This document shows positions 11,963-23,280 of a stretch of DNA of 64,000 bases, in pieces. This stretch comes from Hymenopellis radicata (taxonomy: Eukaryota > Basidiomycota > Agaricomycetes > Agaricales > Physalacriaceae), in NCBI GenBank assembly GCA_015501595.1, contig JADNRX010000110.1, forward strand, positions 1 through 64,000, read 5' to 3'. The notes beneath the pieces were generated by a model that was given only the letters and a program-made list of their open reading frames with translations, was not told where the DNA came from and did not search any database. Numbering within the stretch: position 1 is the stretch's first letter; each line of letters opens with the position of its first letter. The translations under genes and the position numbers were made by a program.

Positions 11963-13480
11963 TTAAGATCTGCGACTTGCGTGACTTAGAATCCATAAGG
12001 CACTTTTTGCAATCTTGTCATAGACTTTACTGACACTGCCTCTTATCGCATTAAGTCTGCTATGAAATTTTGTTCCCAAGTCAATTGGGTCCCTTCGTGA
12101 ATAGAAAGGTAAGACACGGAAGCCCGCGATCTTTCCATCTAAGAGGACACCGTTCAAGTCACATAGTACATAGTTCCCAGCAGTAGTCCTTATAACCACT
12201 ACATACGGTCCCATAAACCGTTCCTTGAACTTTGAGTTGAGTTCGTCTTCTATGCGAGTATTCCTGACTAGTACCATTTCCCCAGTCTTGAATACCCAGT
12301 TTGGCATTGTGTTCTTGAACTGTTCCATGAACCGTTCTGCAGCCTTCTTCTTAGCTGCTGTTACTCTTTTCTTCATGGCTGCTACATCTTGGGCGTGTTT
12401 AGCTATAAGTCTAGCCCTGTAAGCCACTAAATCTGAGTGTGATATTATCTTGTCTGGCGAATCAACAAGCCAAGTCACCTCCATGTAGTCCAACGGAAGG
12501 ATCGGTTCGCTTCCCGTCACCGCATAGAAGGGTGAACAACCAAGTCCACGTTTGACTGTAATCCTCTCTGCCCATAGGACTTCATATAAGTAGGCAGGCC
12601 ACATGCTTGGGTCACCCTTACACACTTTAAAGAGTGATTGTCTTATATCCCAGTGACCACGTTCTACTTTTCCATTGGCTTGCTTGTTGTAGGCTGTAAT
12701 AAGAATGCCTTTAATGCCATACTTTTCTTCTACGTATCGCATTGCTTTCTTAATAGACGGACCATTATCTGTAACGATTTCTCTAATACAACCCCATCTT
12801 GATAGAACTTCTTCAAATAGCCAGTCTCCTAAGGTTTCAGCTGTTTCTTCTTTAAGTGCTCGGGCTTCAGGCCAACCTGATAAACCACATCGAGCTACTG
12901 TCACTGCGTTGTAACCGGAATACTTATCGTCTTCCGCAGCTAATCCTTTCTTAGAAGTCTTGCCATCTTTGTTTGGTGAGCCCGTCGACTTAGGCATTCG
13001 GAAGGTATCTACATAGGCTTTCTCAAAGATCCCTGGAGTTGAGGTGATCCTTGGTTCCATATGTATATTCTTCTTTTGCCTCTTCTGACAGAGAACACAG
13101 GTCTTGATATACCAATTGATATCGATTTCTGAAGCGGGCCACCAGAATCTTGACCGAATCAAGTGTCTAACTGAATACTGTCCCTTATGACCGTTCTTAT
13201 CATGTATGACCTTGCAGACAGCCATTCGTTCTGGTTTTTGTAACACTCGCTTGTGTTCTCCTTTCTTGTCTGTTTTGTAAAGCCTTTCATTTCTAACGAA
13301 GAAATCTTTCTCTGCCCACTCTTGCATCTTGTCGAGTAGCAACGGATCCAAGTCCTCGTCTTCCGTGTGCGGTTTGTTTTCTAAGTAGGGTTGTACGTAT
13401 GGCAACATGACTTCCCAAGTCTTCTCTCTTTCCGACCGTCCTTGGTCTGGGAAGTTAGGAATGTCTACTCCACTTCTCAA
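11963..13480 (-). CDS. Retroelement integrase
   Basis: The product is an open frame of 505 residues. An HHCC zinc-binding module (His93, His98, Cys128, Cys131) is followed by the catalytic triad Asp158, Asp238 (Thr-Asp-Asn-Gly) and Glu273 (Val-Glu-Arg-Gly-His-Trp), with exact DD35E spacing. A C-terminal Gly-Pro-Tyr-Val-Val segment resembles the GPY/F domain of Ty3 integrases. The frame overlaps the end of RT-RNase H by 26 nt in the +1 register, so it is expressed by frameshift or, more likely, is separated by a one-base mutation. No chromodomain is visible at the C terminus. Confidence 0.85.
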   Translation of the reverse strand: MRSGVDIPNFPDQGRSEREKTWEVMLPYVQPYLENKPHTEDEDLDPLLLDKMQEWAEKDFFVRNERLYKTDKKGEHKRVLQKPERMAVCKVIHDKNGHKGQYSVRHLIRSRFWWPASEIDINWYIKTCVLCQKRQKKNIHMEPRITSTPGIFEKAYVDTFRMPKSTGSPNKDGKTSKKGLAAEDDKYSGYNAVTVARCGLSGWPEARALKEETAETLGDWLFEEVLSRWGCIREIVTDNGPSIKKAMRYVEEKYGIKGILITAYNKQANGKVERGHWDIRQSLFKVCKGDPSMWPAYLYEVLWAERITVKRGLGCSPFYAVTGSEPILPLDYMEVTWLVDSPDKIISHSDLVAYRARLIAKHAQDVAAMKKRVTAAKKKAAERFMEQFKNTMPNWVFKTGEMVLVRNTRIEDELNSKFKERFMGPYVVVIRTTAGNYVLCDLNGVLLDGKIAGFRVLPFYSRRDPIDLGTKFHSRLNAIRGSVSKVYDKIAKSALWILSHASRRS

Positions 13481-15821
13481 TGTCTTCTACCGCTACTGAG
13501 GTTGCTTGTAAGATTTCGTCGTTCGTTGACCACGGATGGGTTTCCGAGTTTTCCGTTTTACTGGGAAGCACGCCTTGTAGGAATCCCGTTCGTGTATCAA
13601 TGTTATTTCTGAATTTCTCAAAGTCTAGAGGCCGATCTGCTTGTGGCAGCTTCGGGTCCTCTTCGTACTCCAGTTCTAAAGTATCATCAGGTTCATCGTA
13701 GACTATTATTGGATCCTTTTCTGAAGGAGGTCTTCTACTCAAACCGTCGGGTCCATGAACCTTTCCGGGTACATGTACCAACGTGAAATGATACATTAAA
13801 ATGTCTTCTGCCCATCTTTGTAGATTGGCATTTGTTAGGGAGTCTATGTTAGATAGCATACCCTTGATGTACTTTGCGTCTACTTCTATACGAAGCTTTC
13901 TACACCCTAAGAGATAGTACCTACAGTGAGCCAACGCTCGATGTAAGCCAAACAGTTCTCTTTTTGCTTGAGAGTATCTTGCTTGTGTATCGTTTAGAGT
14001 AATAGACATGAACTTGGCGAAGTTCGTTTTCTTTTCATCTTCAGGATCCTTCTGTGATAGATAGAACCCAATAGCCTGGTAGGATGTATCAACTGATAAT
14101 GTTATAGGTGAGTCCCAATCGTAACGGAGTAGCTTTAACATTGGACAGTTTGTGATAGCATCTTTCAAGGCCTGCATTGAAGCCTTTTCTTTTGGTCCCC
14201 ACTGGAAGGGTATCGCGCCTTTATTTAGTCTATTCATGGCATATGCTTTAACTGCATAGTCTTTTATGAAGGCACGGAAGATTCCCGTGGTTCCGAGGAA
14301 GGACTTGACATGAGTTAAGTTTTCACAGTCAGGCCAGTCCTGAATAACCTTAACGCGATCAGCGGCAGGCTTCCGTCCCGCGTACGAACATACATGTCCC
14401 ACTACTACTATCTCGTCTGCGCAGATAATAGCTTTGAGACCAGAGAATGTGCCACCGGCGTATTTCATACGTTGAATGATTCTATTCATATTATTAAGGT
14501 GTTCCCAAATGAATCGTCTGACTTTAGGATTCTCCGGAAGGACTTCCGGGTTCCCGTCCTTGTCCTCGTAACGAGTACTGGGTCCTTTGACTGGTACATC
14601 ATCAATGTAAGGTCTGGTATACGCAGGGATCTCGTCTCTGAGAATGTACGTTACATCTTCATGAAAGATGGGTACTGAATTAGTCCATCCCATGGGTAAG
14701 GTTCTAAGTCTTAAGGCTCCATAGGGTGTGGAGAACATAGTCATATCTCGTGAAGAGATTGCTAACAGTCGTTCATCATATCCTACATACAAGTCTAAAG
14801 TTCCTCCACAGGCTAAGCCAGCGAAGGCTTCTGCCAACTCTTCCGTTGCCGGAGGTAAACCTGAGTGCGCAATAGTTACTGCGTTCAGAGGTTCTAAACT
14901 ATGTACTAGCCTTAACTTCTTACCATCTTTCTTAAGTACACAAAACCATCTTGATCTGTATGAAGAGTTGGATGGTTCATATACTCCCGTATCTATCTTG
15001 TTCTTAATAATCTTACAGACTTCCTCGTATATGCCCGGAGGGATTGGGATGTTCCGTAACACCCATGGTGTATGCGGAATGATAGGCATATCAACCGGTG
15101 GGAAGAAGTCTTCGCGAAACTTCCCTTTTTCCGATTCATCCCATGCGAAACCCTCATTCTGAAGGCACATCAAGTGGTCTACAAGCTTTCTTTCCTCGGG
15201 CCATAAGAAATCTCCCTTATGGTCATTCTGTACTTGTTCCCGTCTTTCCGCTGTGTACCGGCCTGTAGGTACAAAGTCAGGAGGATGCATAGACAGTTTA
15301 GGTAGCGTGGCTAAAGGATCCCCTTGTATGTCACGGATGATCCGGAACTCATCCGGTAGGGTCCCGAGATGCGGTTTTGTCTTTAAGGCTACTGGTTTGT
15401 ATTTCTTAGCAACGTAGGCACCGTAGACATCTGGTTTACGCATTTCGAATAATCCTTTAGGCTTGTGCATTTTCTTAAGTCCTTGAAGGAACACTTCTTG
15501 TTGTTTATTAATATACCCTTCAGCCATAGATACTGTAAACTGATTAAACACGCTTTGTAGTTCATTAGGTACTCCATAGAACAACTGTGGAGTATCTAAG
15601 ACTAGGCCATCCTCTGCTTCTTCTTGTGTTAACGGTTTTTGAATGTTAAACACCTTACGGAAGCCTTCAACCTTCCGTCGCGCATGTAATTCGATAGGGT
15701 GATCTCTTGGTGCGGGAACCCATATTGGTTCTTTGGGGTCCCGGTACATAAATTCTTTTCTAAGTGGTTTGACTGCTCGTTGAAGTCCTTCATTCGACTT
15801 CTTCAAGTATAGACTTGTCAA
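13455..15821 (-). CDS. Retroelement reverse transcriptase-RNase H
   Basis: The product is an open frame of 788 residues. RT motifs include the Arg-Leu-Val-His-Ser segment, the Thr-Leu-Asp-Leu-Tyr catalytic Asp, Thr-Leu-Pro-Met-Gly-Trp, and Tyr-Ile-Asp-Asp at about residue 405. A Ty3-type connection domain and RNase H follow (Val-Asp-Thr-Ser-Tyr start, Ser-Gln-Ala-Lys-Arg-Glu-Leu, then an Asp near Arg-Ile-Glu-Val-Asp). A Val-His-Val-Pro-Gly-Lys-Val-His-Gly-Pro-Asp-Gly-Leu-Ser-Arg segment is the usual end of this domain. An N-terminal extension of about 270 residues precedes RT. The catalytic residues are intact although the rest of the element is decayed. Confidence 0.88.
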   Translation of the reverse strand: MTSLYLKKSNEGLQRAVKPLRKEFMYRDPKEPIWVPAPRDHPIELHARRKVEGFRKVFNIQKPLTQEEAEDGLVLDTPQLFYGVPNELQSVFNQFTVSMAEGYINKQQEVFLQGLKKMHKPKGLFEMRKPDVYGAYVAKKYKPVALKTKPHLGTLPDEFRIIRDIQGDPLATLPKLSMHPPDFVPTGRYTAERREQVQNDHKGDFLWPEERKLVDHLMCLQNEGFAWDESEKGKFREDFFPPVDMPIIPHTPWVLRNIPIPPGIYEEVCKIIKNKIDTGVYEPSNSSYRSRWFCVLKKDGKKLRLVHSLEPLNAVTIAHSGLPPATEELAEAFAGLACGGTLDLYVGYDERLLAISSRDMTMFSTPYGALRLRTLPMGWTNSVPIFHEDVTYILRDEIPAYTRPYIDDVPVKGPSTRYEDKDGNPEVLPENPKVRRFIWEHLNNMNRIIQRMKYAGGTFSGLKAIICADEIVVVGHVCSYAGRKPAADRVKVIQDWPDCENLTHVKSFLGTTGIFRAFIKDYAVKAYAMNRLNKGAIPFQWGPKEKASMQALKDAITNCPMLKLLRYDWDSPITLSVDTSYQAIGFYLSQKDPEDEKKTNFAKFMSITLNDTQARYSQAKRELFGLHRALAHCRYYLLGCRKLRIEVDAKYIKGMLSNIDSLTNANLQRWAEDILMYHFTLVHVPGKVHGPDGLSRRPPSEKDPIIVYDEPDDTLELEYEEDPKLPQADRPLDFEKFRNNIDTRTGFLQGVLPSKTENSETHPWSTNDEILQATSVAVEDIEKWSRHS

Positions 15822-15934
15822 GTCACTTTGTGTAAAACTGGTCCTTTATTCTCCAGGTACATAGGTCTCTTGTATCTTGTACCCAACTTTGCTATTACCC
15901 GTAATGTAGAGAGCCACCTCTCCTTGATCCGGGA

Positions 15935-16705
15935 TCAATTCCTCGAGCGGCTCTGAAAACCCTCTTGTTGAACAGGTCGGAGATACCTGGGCACTTCCCC
16001 TCTGGTGTAGGTCGGCATCGTAATCTTCCTTCCGTTACTGGGGTCGGTGATTGTAGCTGCTACATGGCCTTCTGAGTTCGAAGTCATAAGGTTGGATACC
16101 ACTTCGAAGGGTCTTCCTAGTAGTACCTCATAAGCAGGTGCTTTGAGTATATGTACTTGTAGATAGTATGTAATCCCTTCGAAGGTGAACGGAAGGTTCT
16201 GTGCTAATCCGACCGTAGTCGTTCGGGTCTGATCGGCGCTTTCCATCGTTATCTGGATGTTAGGATTGTAAGGGATCCCTAATTCTAAGGCTGCCCTAAG
16301 TGACATAGAGACCATTTGTGACCCGGAATCGAGTAAACACTCCTTCCGGCCGGCTCCTCCAATGATTGGCCATACTGTTCTTAATTCTTCGCTCTCTTTA
16401 GCTACATTTGCAGCATTATAGTTTACGTTGAAGTAAGGACCAGCATACCCATTGTTAAAATGGTAGAGCTGTACCACTGGATCATGTACTACTATGGCAC
16501 CCTTAGGTAGGCTCTTGTCTTGGTCTAGATTGATCGTATAGTCAGATGGCGAAGTTGGTGCAAACTCTAGCTGCACATTTACTTTGACATTCCGACCTTT
16601 TAATAACTCTAACAAGTCCTTCTGCCAGGCCTCATTAGTAGCCAACATCTCAAAAGGTAAGAAGTGTTTCCAAAGTGACCGCCATTCTGGGTTTTCGTTC
16701 AACAT
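15935..16705 (-). CDS. Retroelement aspartic protease region
   Basis: The product is an open frame of 256 residues. The active-site triad Asp-Ser-Gly is at about residue 126 in a Leu-Leu-Asp-Ser-Gly-Ser-Gln context, and the Val-Leu-Leu-Gly-Arg-Pro-Phe segment that usually closes the retropepsin fold lies downstream. A spacer of about 110 nt with no continuous frame separates it from RT, so a frameshift or deletion has occurred. Confidence 0.8.
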   Translation of the reverse strand: MLNENPEWRSLWKHFLPFEMLATNEAWQKDLLELLKGRNVKVNVQLEFAPTSPSDYTINLDQDKSLPKGAIVVHDPVVQLYHFNNGYAGPYFNVNYNAANVAKESEELRTVWPIIGGAGRKECLLDSGSQMVSMSLRAALELGIPYNPNIQITMESADQTRTTTVGLAQNLPFTFEGITYYLQVHILKAPAYEVLLGRPFEVVSNLMTSNSEGHVAATITDPSNGRKITMPTYTRGEVPRYLRPVQQEGFQSRSRN

Positions 16706-16709
16706 GGAT

Positions 16710-17665
16710 CTAATCTTTGAGATTCTTTTGGTAAGTTCTCTGTTTCTGTTGTTCGACTGGATCAGTTGAAGCAGCTACTGGCTCTGGAGCTTTTAAAGCT
16801 TCTTCAATGATTTTGTTTAGTTCTTGGTCTTCTTGGTCTATACCTTTGCTTAGAGTAGTAGCTTCTTTCGGTGTCACGGAGGGCTGTGCCGTTTCCGGTT
16901 CTTCTACGAAGGTTACTTTCTTCCTCATAGGTATGACTACTTCCACTTGTCTTTGGGAAGGTCTAGGTGCGTTTCCGCTTGGAAATTGGACCAGGTTTAG
17001 GTCTGGTCTCCACATTATCTGATTTTTCTATATTAGTTTGTGAACGAGTGTTTGCATATTGGCTCTCAAGAGGCTCTACTGTTACACTAGTAGGCCCAGA
17101 CTTTGGCGGAAGCTCCGATTTTATTTCCGGAAGAGGATTATTGGCACTCCAACTTTGTCTTTGTGACTCTATTAGGTGCTCTAATAATTTTCTTTCCATC
17201 GTATTAAGTGTCGCGTCTTCCTTCTTTTCCAAAGTCTTGTCTATCCTCGAGCTTAATCGAAATTTGCCTGGGTCTCTGAGCCTCTACTCTGATCAATCAT
17301 GGTCTGAGGGCTGAACATCTCTTCTTCGTCTTCAATAGCGAAGTTCTGAGTCTTGATCATGGCTGAAGCTTCTGGGGCAACTTGCCATTCATTTTCTCCA
17401 TCAAATTCCAAACTTGCCAAGCGGGCAAATGCCTGCTTTAGCTTTACTTCCAACAGACACCCCATTTCGCAAGAAATAGATTTAACACCATTCGGCTTGT
17501 AAATCCATCCTTCCGTTTCCATCTTCTGACAGTGAGGACACTCTCTGGCAAAGTGACCTTCTTCACCGCAAAAGTAACAGAGGTTTCCGTTGTTATTATG
17601 ATGTTGATGTTGATGTTGATGTTGATGCCCCGGAGGGCCTCTACTGCTTCCGGGTTGGTTTCTGA
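16710..17665 (-). CDS. Gag C-terminal part with CCHC zinc knuckle (frames broken)
   Basis: Near 17540-17590 the minus strand encodes a zinc knuckle Cys-x2-Cys-x4-His-x4-Cys followed by another Cys, preceded by a run of His-Gln codons from a short (CATCAA)n repeat. Acidic and Pro/Ser-rich segments follow in at least three overlapping frames (17522-17253, 17232-16963, 17015-16710). These are one ancestral coding stretch broken by indels. They link gag to the protease. Confidence 0.6.
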
Positions 17666-17689
17666 ATCAACATTCCGTTAGGAGCCACA

Positions 17690-19257
17690 TTACTGTGTTG
17701 CTATAGTAGGTGGTCCTCCCGGATAGTTGGGGGCTCCTTGAGCTAAATGTTGTACTACGTGGTAAGGATAGCTTATAGGTTCACTGGCATAGTCATACTG
17801 TTGGACATGTTGAGTCCTGACTCCCTGATTCCCTCTAGCTATCTCTTTGAACGCCGCCAACAGTTGTTCGTAGTGACGGACTTGGAGCTGTTCTTGAGCA
17901 AGACGTGCTTCTCGTTGTTCCTTAGCTTCAATCTTGAATCTATCCATAAGTAAGGCCAAGTTCTCATTTTGTTGTGATAAGTCCTCGGTCTTGACTCTGG
18001 AGGTTGAAACTGGTACCAGACCTCGCTCATAAGTGCGTCCGGAAAGCACATCTGGTGCTTCCGTGGTCTGGCCGAAGACGTTCATATCTCCGAAATGAGT
18101 GCTAATGGCACCAACTACCTCTTCTAAGGTCCAGCGTAGTCCAACTGCCTTGGCTTTATCGGAAGACTCCGGATGTGCCCGTTTCAGTTCTACTTGTACA
18201 CTGGCCCATGCTGGGCCTAGGATACAGGAAATGATCTGGTCTATAGCATATTTTTCCGTTATGTCCTTATTGTTGATCAAGTAAAGCATAACATGCATGA
18301 TGACACGTTTGAACTCAACCCAACTTGCTTTGTTGTAGATCTGACTAGACCTATACAGGTTGAGCTTCTCTTCTAGTTCTTTGGTAGTGTAACGTCTATC
18401 ATCTGCACCAATACCATAACTTTCCATAATAGCTTTCTTGAACTCCGGATAAGCACCAGCCGCATACTCTGGCATGGCCATCTACTGAGTTCGGATGTCT
18501 TCATCTACATAACTGACGGCAACTTCAATTTGCAGTTCCGTGTCTGTGACCTTATTAGCTGGAAAGATCCAGTCTAGGGTGTTGAAATATTTCTTAATAC
18601 CACTTGATGTGGCATTAAAGTCGGGTGCATGTCTGATACCCGGAATGGGTAGATGCTTTCCGTCTAGAGCGTCTGAGATGACTTTCGACGGGTATTTAGT
18701 CAGGTCTAATCCCATTTTGGGTAACTGTTGTCGTAGATCTCTAAAAAGAGAATGCGGTTGTAAGGAGTAGTCTGGAAGACAGAAGTCCTCGTTTTCGTCT
18801 CCGGATAGAGGGTCCGGATAGGGAACTAGCGACTTAAGAGCCGCTTTTGGTGCACTTGGTGCTTTTGGGGGGTTAGTCCTGATAGGAGGAGTAACGGGTT
18901 CCGGAAGGACTTGTGTCTTCTTCCGTAACGGGTGTTCTTTTTGGTTAGACTGAGCTGCCTTAGCGATAGCTTTTTGTCTAGCTTCTGGACCACCGTCTAC
19001 AAGAGAACCTGGGACTAGAGCACTTGGTCTGAGGGTTCTATCCAAACTAGTAGAAGGGTTTCTAGAACTTGTACTAGCACGGAGAGCAGGAGGTGGGGAT
19101 AAGTCTTTCTGACTTGCAGTATATCGCAAGGACTGCGAGGTCGGAGTCTGCTTGGCAGGTATTTTGGTTTTTGAGAGCTGGGTAAGCTCTATAGCGCTTC
19201 CGGGTTCTGGTCCCTGGAAGGTTCTGAACAATTTAAGCCCCCTCGCGGTGGGCTCCA
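17690..19257 (-). CDS. Gag polyprotein, interrupted by an amber stop
   Basis: Two abutting open stretches in the same frame (to 18482, then from 18481) are separated only by a TAG at 18482-18484. The N-terminal part is Pro/Ser-rich, then Lys-Lys-Tyr-Phe-Asn-Thr-Leu-Asp and Asp-Glu-Asp-Ile-Arg leads across the stop into a helical capsid-like segment (Tyr-Pro-Glu-Phe-Lys-Lys-Ala-Ile), ending in a Gln-rich coiled region. The position of the stop fits a Trp codon changed from TGG to TAG. Readthrough cannot be excluded, but other breaks in the element argue for decay. The true start is unclear. Confidence 0.65.
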
Positions 19258-19324
19258 AAATATGATAGGCAGTGTAGGAATACACTACAGAAATAACACA
19301 ACACACACACAAATCACAAATCAA

Positions 19325-21134
19325 TAAAAGGTACTATACAAACACCAACAGACTGCTGCAGTCTGTCTGGACAAGTAAAAGGATCCGACCTTTAACACTC
19401 GTAACGAAATACAACTTTAGTCAAACACTCGTTGACTCAAAGAGGATCCAAACGGAAGGGTGAAGTGTACTTCCTAAACTACGCAAAGGCAAGTTCGAGG
19501 GAGCTAGGGTGTGCAGAACTTGTAAGGTTCCGGAAGAACGGAAAGGGCTTCCGACGTCTTAGCCGATAGCTTGGTTCGCAGGTACACGAGTTACGGGTTT
19601 AATCGTCTGCGCGTTGACCGTCTTGATCCAATCCACCTATAACTAACAGAGTGAGGTTCAAGTTCGTTCTTTGAGTAAAGATCCGCGGGGGCTTGATACA
19701 CACACTAAGCTTGTCTGAACTTAACGTCTGAGGATTCTGCTCTTATATGAACCAAAAGCAGTTGCAAGCGTGGTGACTTCAAGATTTCTTAAGTGGACAC
19801 GGAAAGGTTTTCTTGCTTCCGCCGTTTAGACTTCGTCTAGGGACAAAGGGGCTTCAACAAGGTCTTTCCGAGTATACGCAGTACTGTCTTAAAGAACACC
19901 AAGTAACACAACTTGTAGTTCACGGGGGTCTGAGTCTGGGTCTAAACTTAAACAGGTTCTTGGAAGCAATGTTTCCGAGTCAAAGATACACTTGTATTGG
20001 CTTGATAGGCTGTATACGGGGGTGCAGATTAACTAACTCACTACGATGTTGAACAGTCCCTTTTATACTACGTACGGCTAAAGAATGGCGTAAGGCTACT
20101 TACTAACTACGGCTTATCTTTGTAGTATAACCGGAAGTATTTGAAATGTTTCCTGCGTAGAACTGGAAGTATGACTCCTGTTTCCGGTCCGTCGGACATC
20201 TGGAAGGGTACATTCCCGGATGTAGTCAAGGTAACACATGGACTGCACCAGGAACAGTATCTGGGCCTTTCGTTATCAACCCAACTGTCCTGACTTGTCT
20301 GAGTATAAGTCTTGCTTAGCCTAACAATGTCTAGTCTTGTCCCTAAGCGGAGGTTCAAGGTCTAAGTCTTAGGATTCTGTAGATACCCTGTACATGGTTC
20401 TTTGGAGTGGGTATGGTTCTGGGGTTGGAGATCCAGTAGATATACAGATTCTCTTATCTCGGATGTAGCTGTGCCTGGTAGTTTTGGCACCGGGTCAAAG
20501 CTGGGCCTATTTGCAAAAGGTGCCTGCGGATAGCTATCCGCAGGGTGCTATCTGATCGGACTGTCCGTCCAAACGGAAGTATGGCGTGATTGTGGAGTAT
20601 TTTGGGTTCTAGGTTTTAAGGGTTCGGGTGGTCCATGTGGGCCTCAAATACCGGATATGCAGGCATCCATAATGATCTACCTTACTGTTTCTGTACTCGT
20701 AGAGACGAATGAACGTTGTGTGCGCGATTTTACCGTGTACCGGATAACTCGCAGTGTTTTCCGTGTCTGTGTGAAGTACACACGCTCCACGGAAGGGAAT
20801 TTGTCCTTCCGCGGATTCAGAGAGTTATGATAACCCGGTCGCCTTGAGTATTTGATATTCAGGTACGTTCTGGAGATACAGAAGCGTCCACGGAAGTTTT
20901 ACGGAAGTATCCGCGGGTCCTTCCGGGGGCGTGATATCGCCACCTTGGAGTCTCTTCGCGTCCTAAAGAGAGTCTCCGTGAAGTTAGATAGTCTAACCTC
21001 AGTGTACTTCTGGGTTGTAAACGCGTCTAGTTCAGGTCTAGCACTTGTACAGAAATCGCAAAATGTAGCCATTCTGTGGCATAATTGTAACATGCATATC
21101 AACGTGCACGCCGACACGGACTGAGCACTAACTA
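19325..21134. other. Non-coding, CTTCCG-rich; possible 5' LTR and leader of the minus-strand retroelement
   Basis: No gene is supported. The hexamer CTTCCG/CGGAAG is dense (for example near 19455, 19530-19550, 20570, 20790-20810, 20885-20925). A perfect hairpin ACAGACTG-CTG-CAGTCTGT lies at 19348-19366. The stretch ends exactly at the TA-flanked terminus of the next element. Confidence 0.4.
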
Positions 21135-21340
21135 CTGTACTATTTCGTTCAATTCGTTGGTCACAGGTCACTGGACCAATGAATTTGACGAAATGTCACA
21201 TATGTCACAGCCCAAACTCAGATCCGACGAAATCATACAGCCATTCTCGAATCGTCCCATTTTTTCTTCTAAACAATGTTTCTCGCATTGCCGGTCCTTC
21301 GTAAGTACTTGATATCAACGTGCTACAGCTAATTATAGGT

Positions 21341-23250
21341 CTAATCCTCGATATCTGACTCCTCATCAACATCATGTCTCCACCAGCCGGCATACCGTCT
21401 ATTCGACTGTGTCTGACGCCCGCTTCTACGCAGATTAGGATTTGCAACGACTGTATCTGGTGCCGAATCAGCCATCTTGGTGGTATCCTCTGCTACTGCT
21501 TTCCGCTGCAGGCCGCCACCCGCAAGCACTAAGTGATTCTTTGATGCATCACCGACCGTCATAAACCCCACCATCGCCGGCATGGAGATGTCACTATCAT
21601 CTGTGTAGTCGTCGTCGTCCCCGGCATCTACAATGTCTTCGGGTAAGTCTTTCACATTCTTCGCTGGTACCACTGTTTTGCCCGACTCTAAAACTCGCCA
21701 GAATTCTGGATCTGTGTCCTTCATCTCGCGGAGTGCCTGCCGTGCATCGTACGATGTCAGCGTCTCGTATGATAGGTCCCATTGATGTGACTTGCACCCT
21801 GCGAATGCCTAATTCCATGCAGTCAGTGTTCGTTGGAATGATTAGATCAAACAGAAGAACTTACCTTTTTAATCAGTTCCAGGTCGTTTACTGCACCGAA
21901 CGCATTCCATAGCCATCTAATGCTAGCATCTCGAAGGGTTCCAATGTGATCATCAAACTTGATTGATTCGGATTTGCTTCATATCTGGTCCAAACAGACA
22001 TTAACGACATCCTCGTGGAACGACCGTTTGAGCGAAAGCTTGAATGGGCGCTGTATAGGGCTGATCAGCGCCTGTGCAGCCACCAGGTACGAAGTCTAGG
22101 ATGATTGTAACATGGTTGACCCGCATATACAGCCGAAACTCCTCGGAACGGTGTACAGACCAAACGTCAATGGTCCAGAGGCAGCGTTGTGTCAGGGGAA
22201 GCCCTAGTCGTCTCTTTGTCTCTGTGAAGTACGGCGCCAGAATCTCCTCGACAAACTCGCACATCTTTTCTTGATTTGACCAGTAGGTTTTTGTTCCGGA
22301 TGGTGTAAACTTGAAGCCTGCTTTTACCGCATCTGAAAAGCAGGGAGACGACGACTTGGGAAGTGAACGGGATCCTTTCCCAGCGTAGATAGCCTGGAAA
22401 GGCAGAAGTGTTCCGTCCGCTGCTACAGAGACCATCGTGGTGAAGGCTCGCTTCTCCTCCATCCCAACAAGACTGACTTGCTTTGAGCCTGTTGCTGCCC
22501 AGGTCATCTTGTCTCTGGGGGCATAGGTAACCTGAGTTTGATCAGAATTGACGAACAGTGCCGGTGGTATGTCCTCAAGCTTGATACTGTACGCCTTCCG
22601 GAAGAAGGACTTCGTACACTGATCCTCCCAATCTTCAGGAAGTTTATGTGCTGCTCTGGTAGCCTTTCTAGGAGACCAATACAATGCGTCGTGTAGCCAA
22701 GAGCGAACGAATGAGTCCGATGCCTTGAAGCACGAGCCATCATGGAATCGCTTGTCGAATATCTCGGGATGGGACTCGAGGATTGTCGCCACCATCAAGC
22801 CGCGCGCCGTAACCACTGTAACTGGCGCAGAGCTGTTGCGAAGCTTCTGTAGGCGATCCTTCATCAGGTCAATAAGGTCGGGATATAGTGCCTATAAATT
22901 GTCAGTGACGCCTTGAATTGATTGAATTGTCAGGCTTACCAATATGCCTTGCCGTCCTCCCTTGTTGTGACCAGTTACAACTCCACACCGTGCGAGAGTT
23001 GTCTCCTTCCATCGTGGTCGATCACCACTGAAGTCGATCCACTCACGGACAGTTGTCAGAGCAATTCCATTGAAGGTATACGGATCTCGTCGTTTCAGCG
23101 CCTTCACGATTGCGGCTGGCTTCATCTGCCAACCTGCTTCTAGACCCGCCCACCGAATATCACGCCAGACCAAGGCATTCAGCCAATGGTGGTACAGAGC
23201 CGGTGTATCCACCTTTGTGCGTGGACGTCCTACGGCAGGGGTTAACTATA
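21341..23250 (-). pseudogene. DDE_1 (pogo-like) transposase
   Basis: Three main exons read leftward. The first (23250-22930) has the Agaricomycete N-terminal pattern Tyr-His-His-Trp-Leu-Asn-Ala, Met-Lys-Pro-Ala-Ala-Ile-Val and Thr-Val-Arg-Glu-Trp-Ile-Asp, ending at a GTAAG donor. The second (22864-21870) carries the RNase H-like core, with Asn-Ser-Asp-Gln-Thr near 22540 (first catalytic Asp) and Thr-Ile-Asp-Val-Trp-Ser-Val-His at 22166-22168 (second). The motif Phe-Val-Pro-Gly-Gly-Cys-Thr-Gly follows. A frameshift lies at about 22056-22062 and an in-frame TGA at 21979-21981. The last exon ends in an acidic then Arg-rich tail at 21341. The enzyme would cut and paste DNA at TA sites; this copy is dead. 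Confidence 0.82.
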
Positions 23251-23280
23251 GTGGACCTAGGCTCAAGACCCATATTCCTG

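Larger units (their letters stand above)
11963..19324 (-). mobile_element. Ty3-type LTR retroelement, coding region, decayed
   Basis: On the minus strand the order is gag, zinc knuckle, spacer region, protease, RT-RNase H, integrase, which is the Ty3 (Metaviridae) order. The domains lie in several frames, with an amber stop inside gag and frame changes before the zinc knuckle, before the protease and between RNase H and integrase. A primer-binding-site candidate (TGGAGCCCACCGCG on the minus strand, near 19,257-19,240) would place the 5' LTR to the right of it. I did not find paired LTRs inside the window. Confidence 0.8.

Noticed and set aside
20107..21171. Short ORFs in the CTTCCG-rich spacer
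   Set aside because: Short, no start context, low-complexity composition driven by the hexamer.
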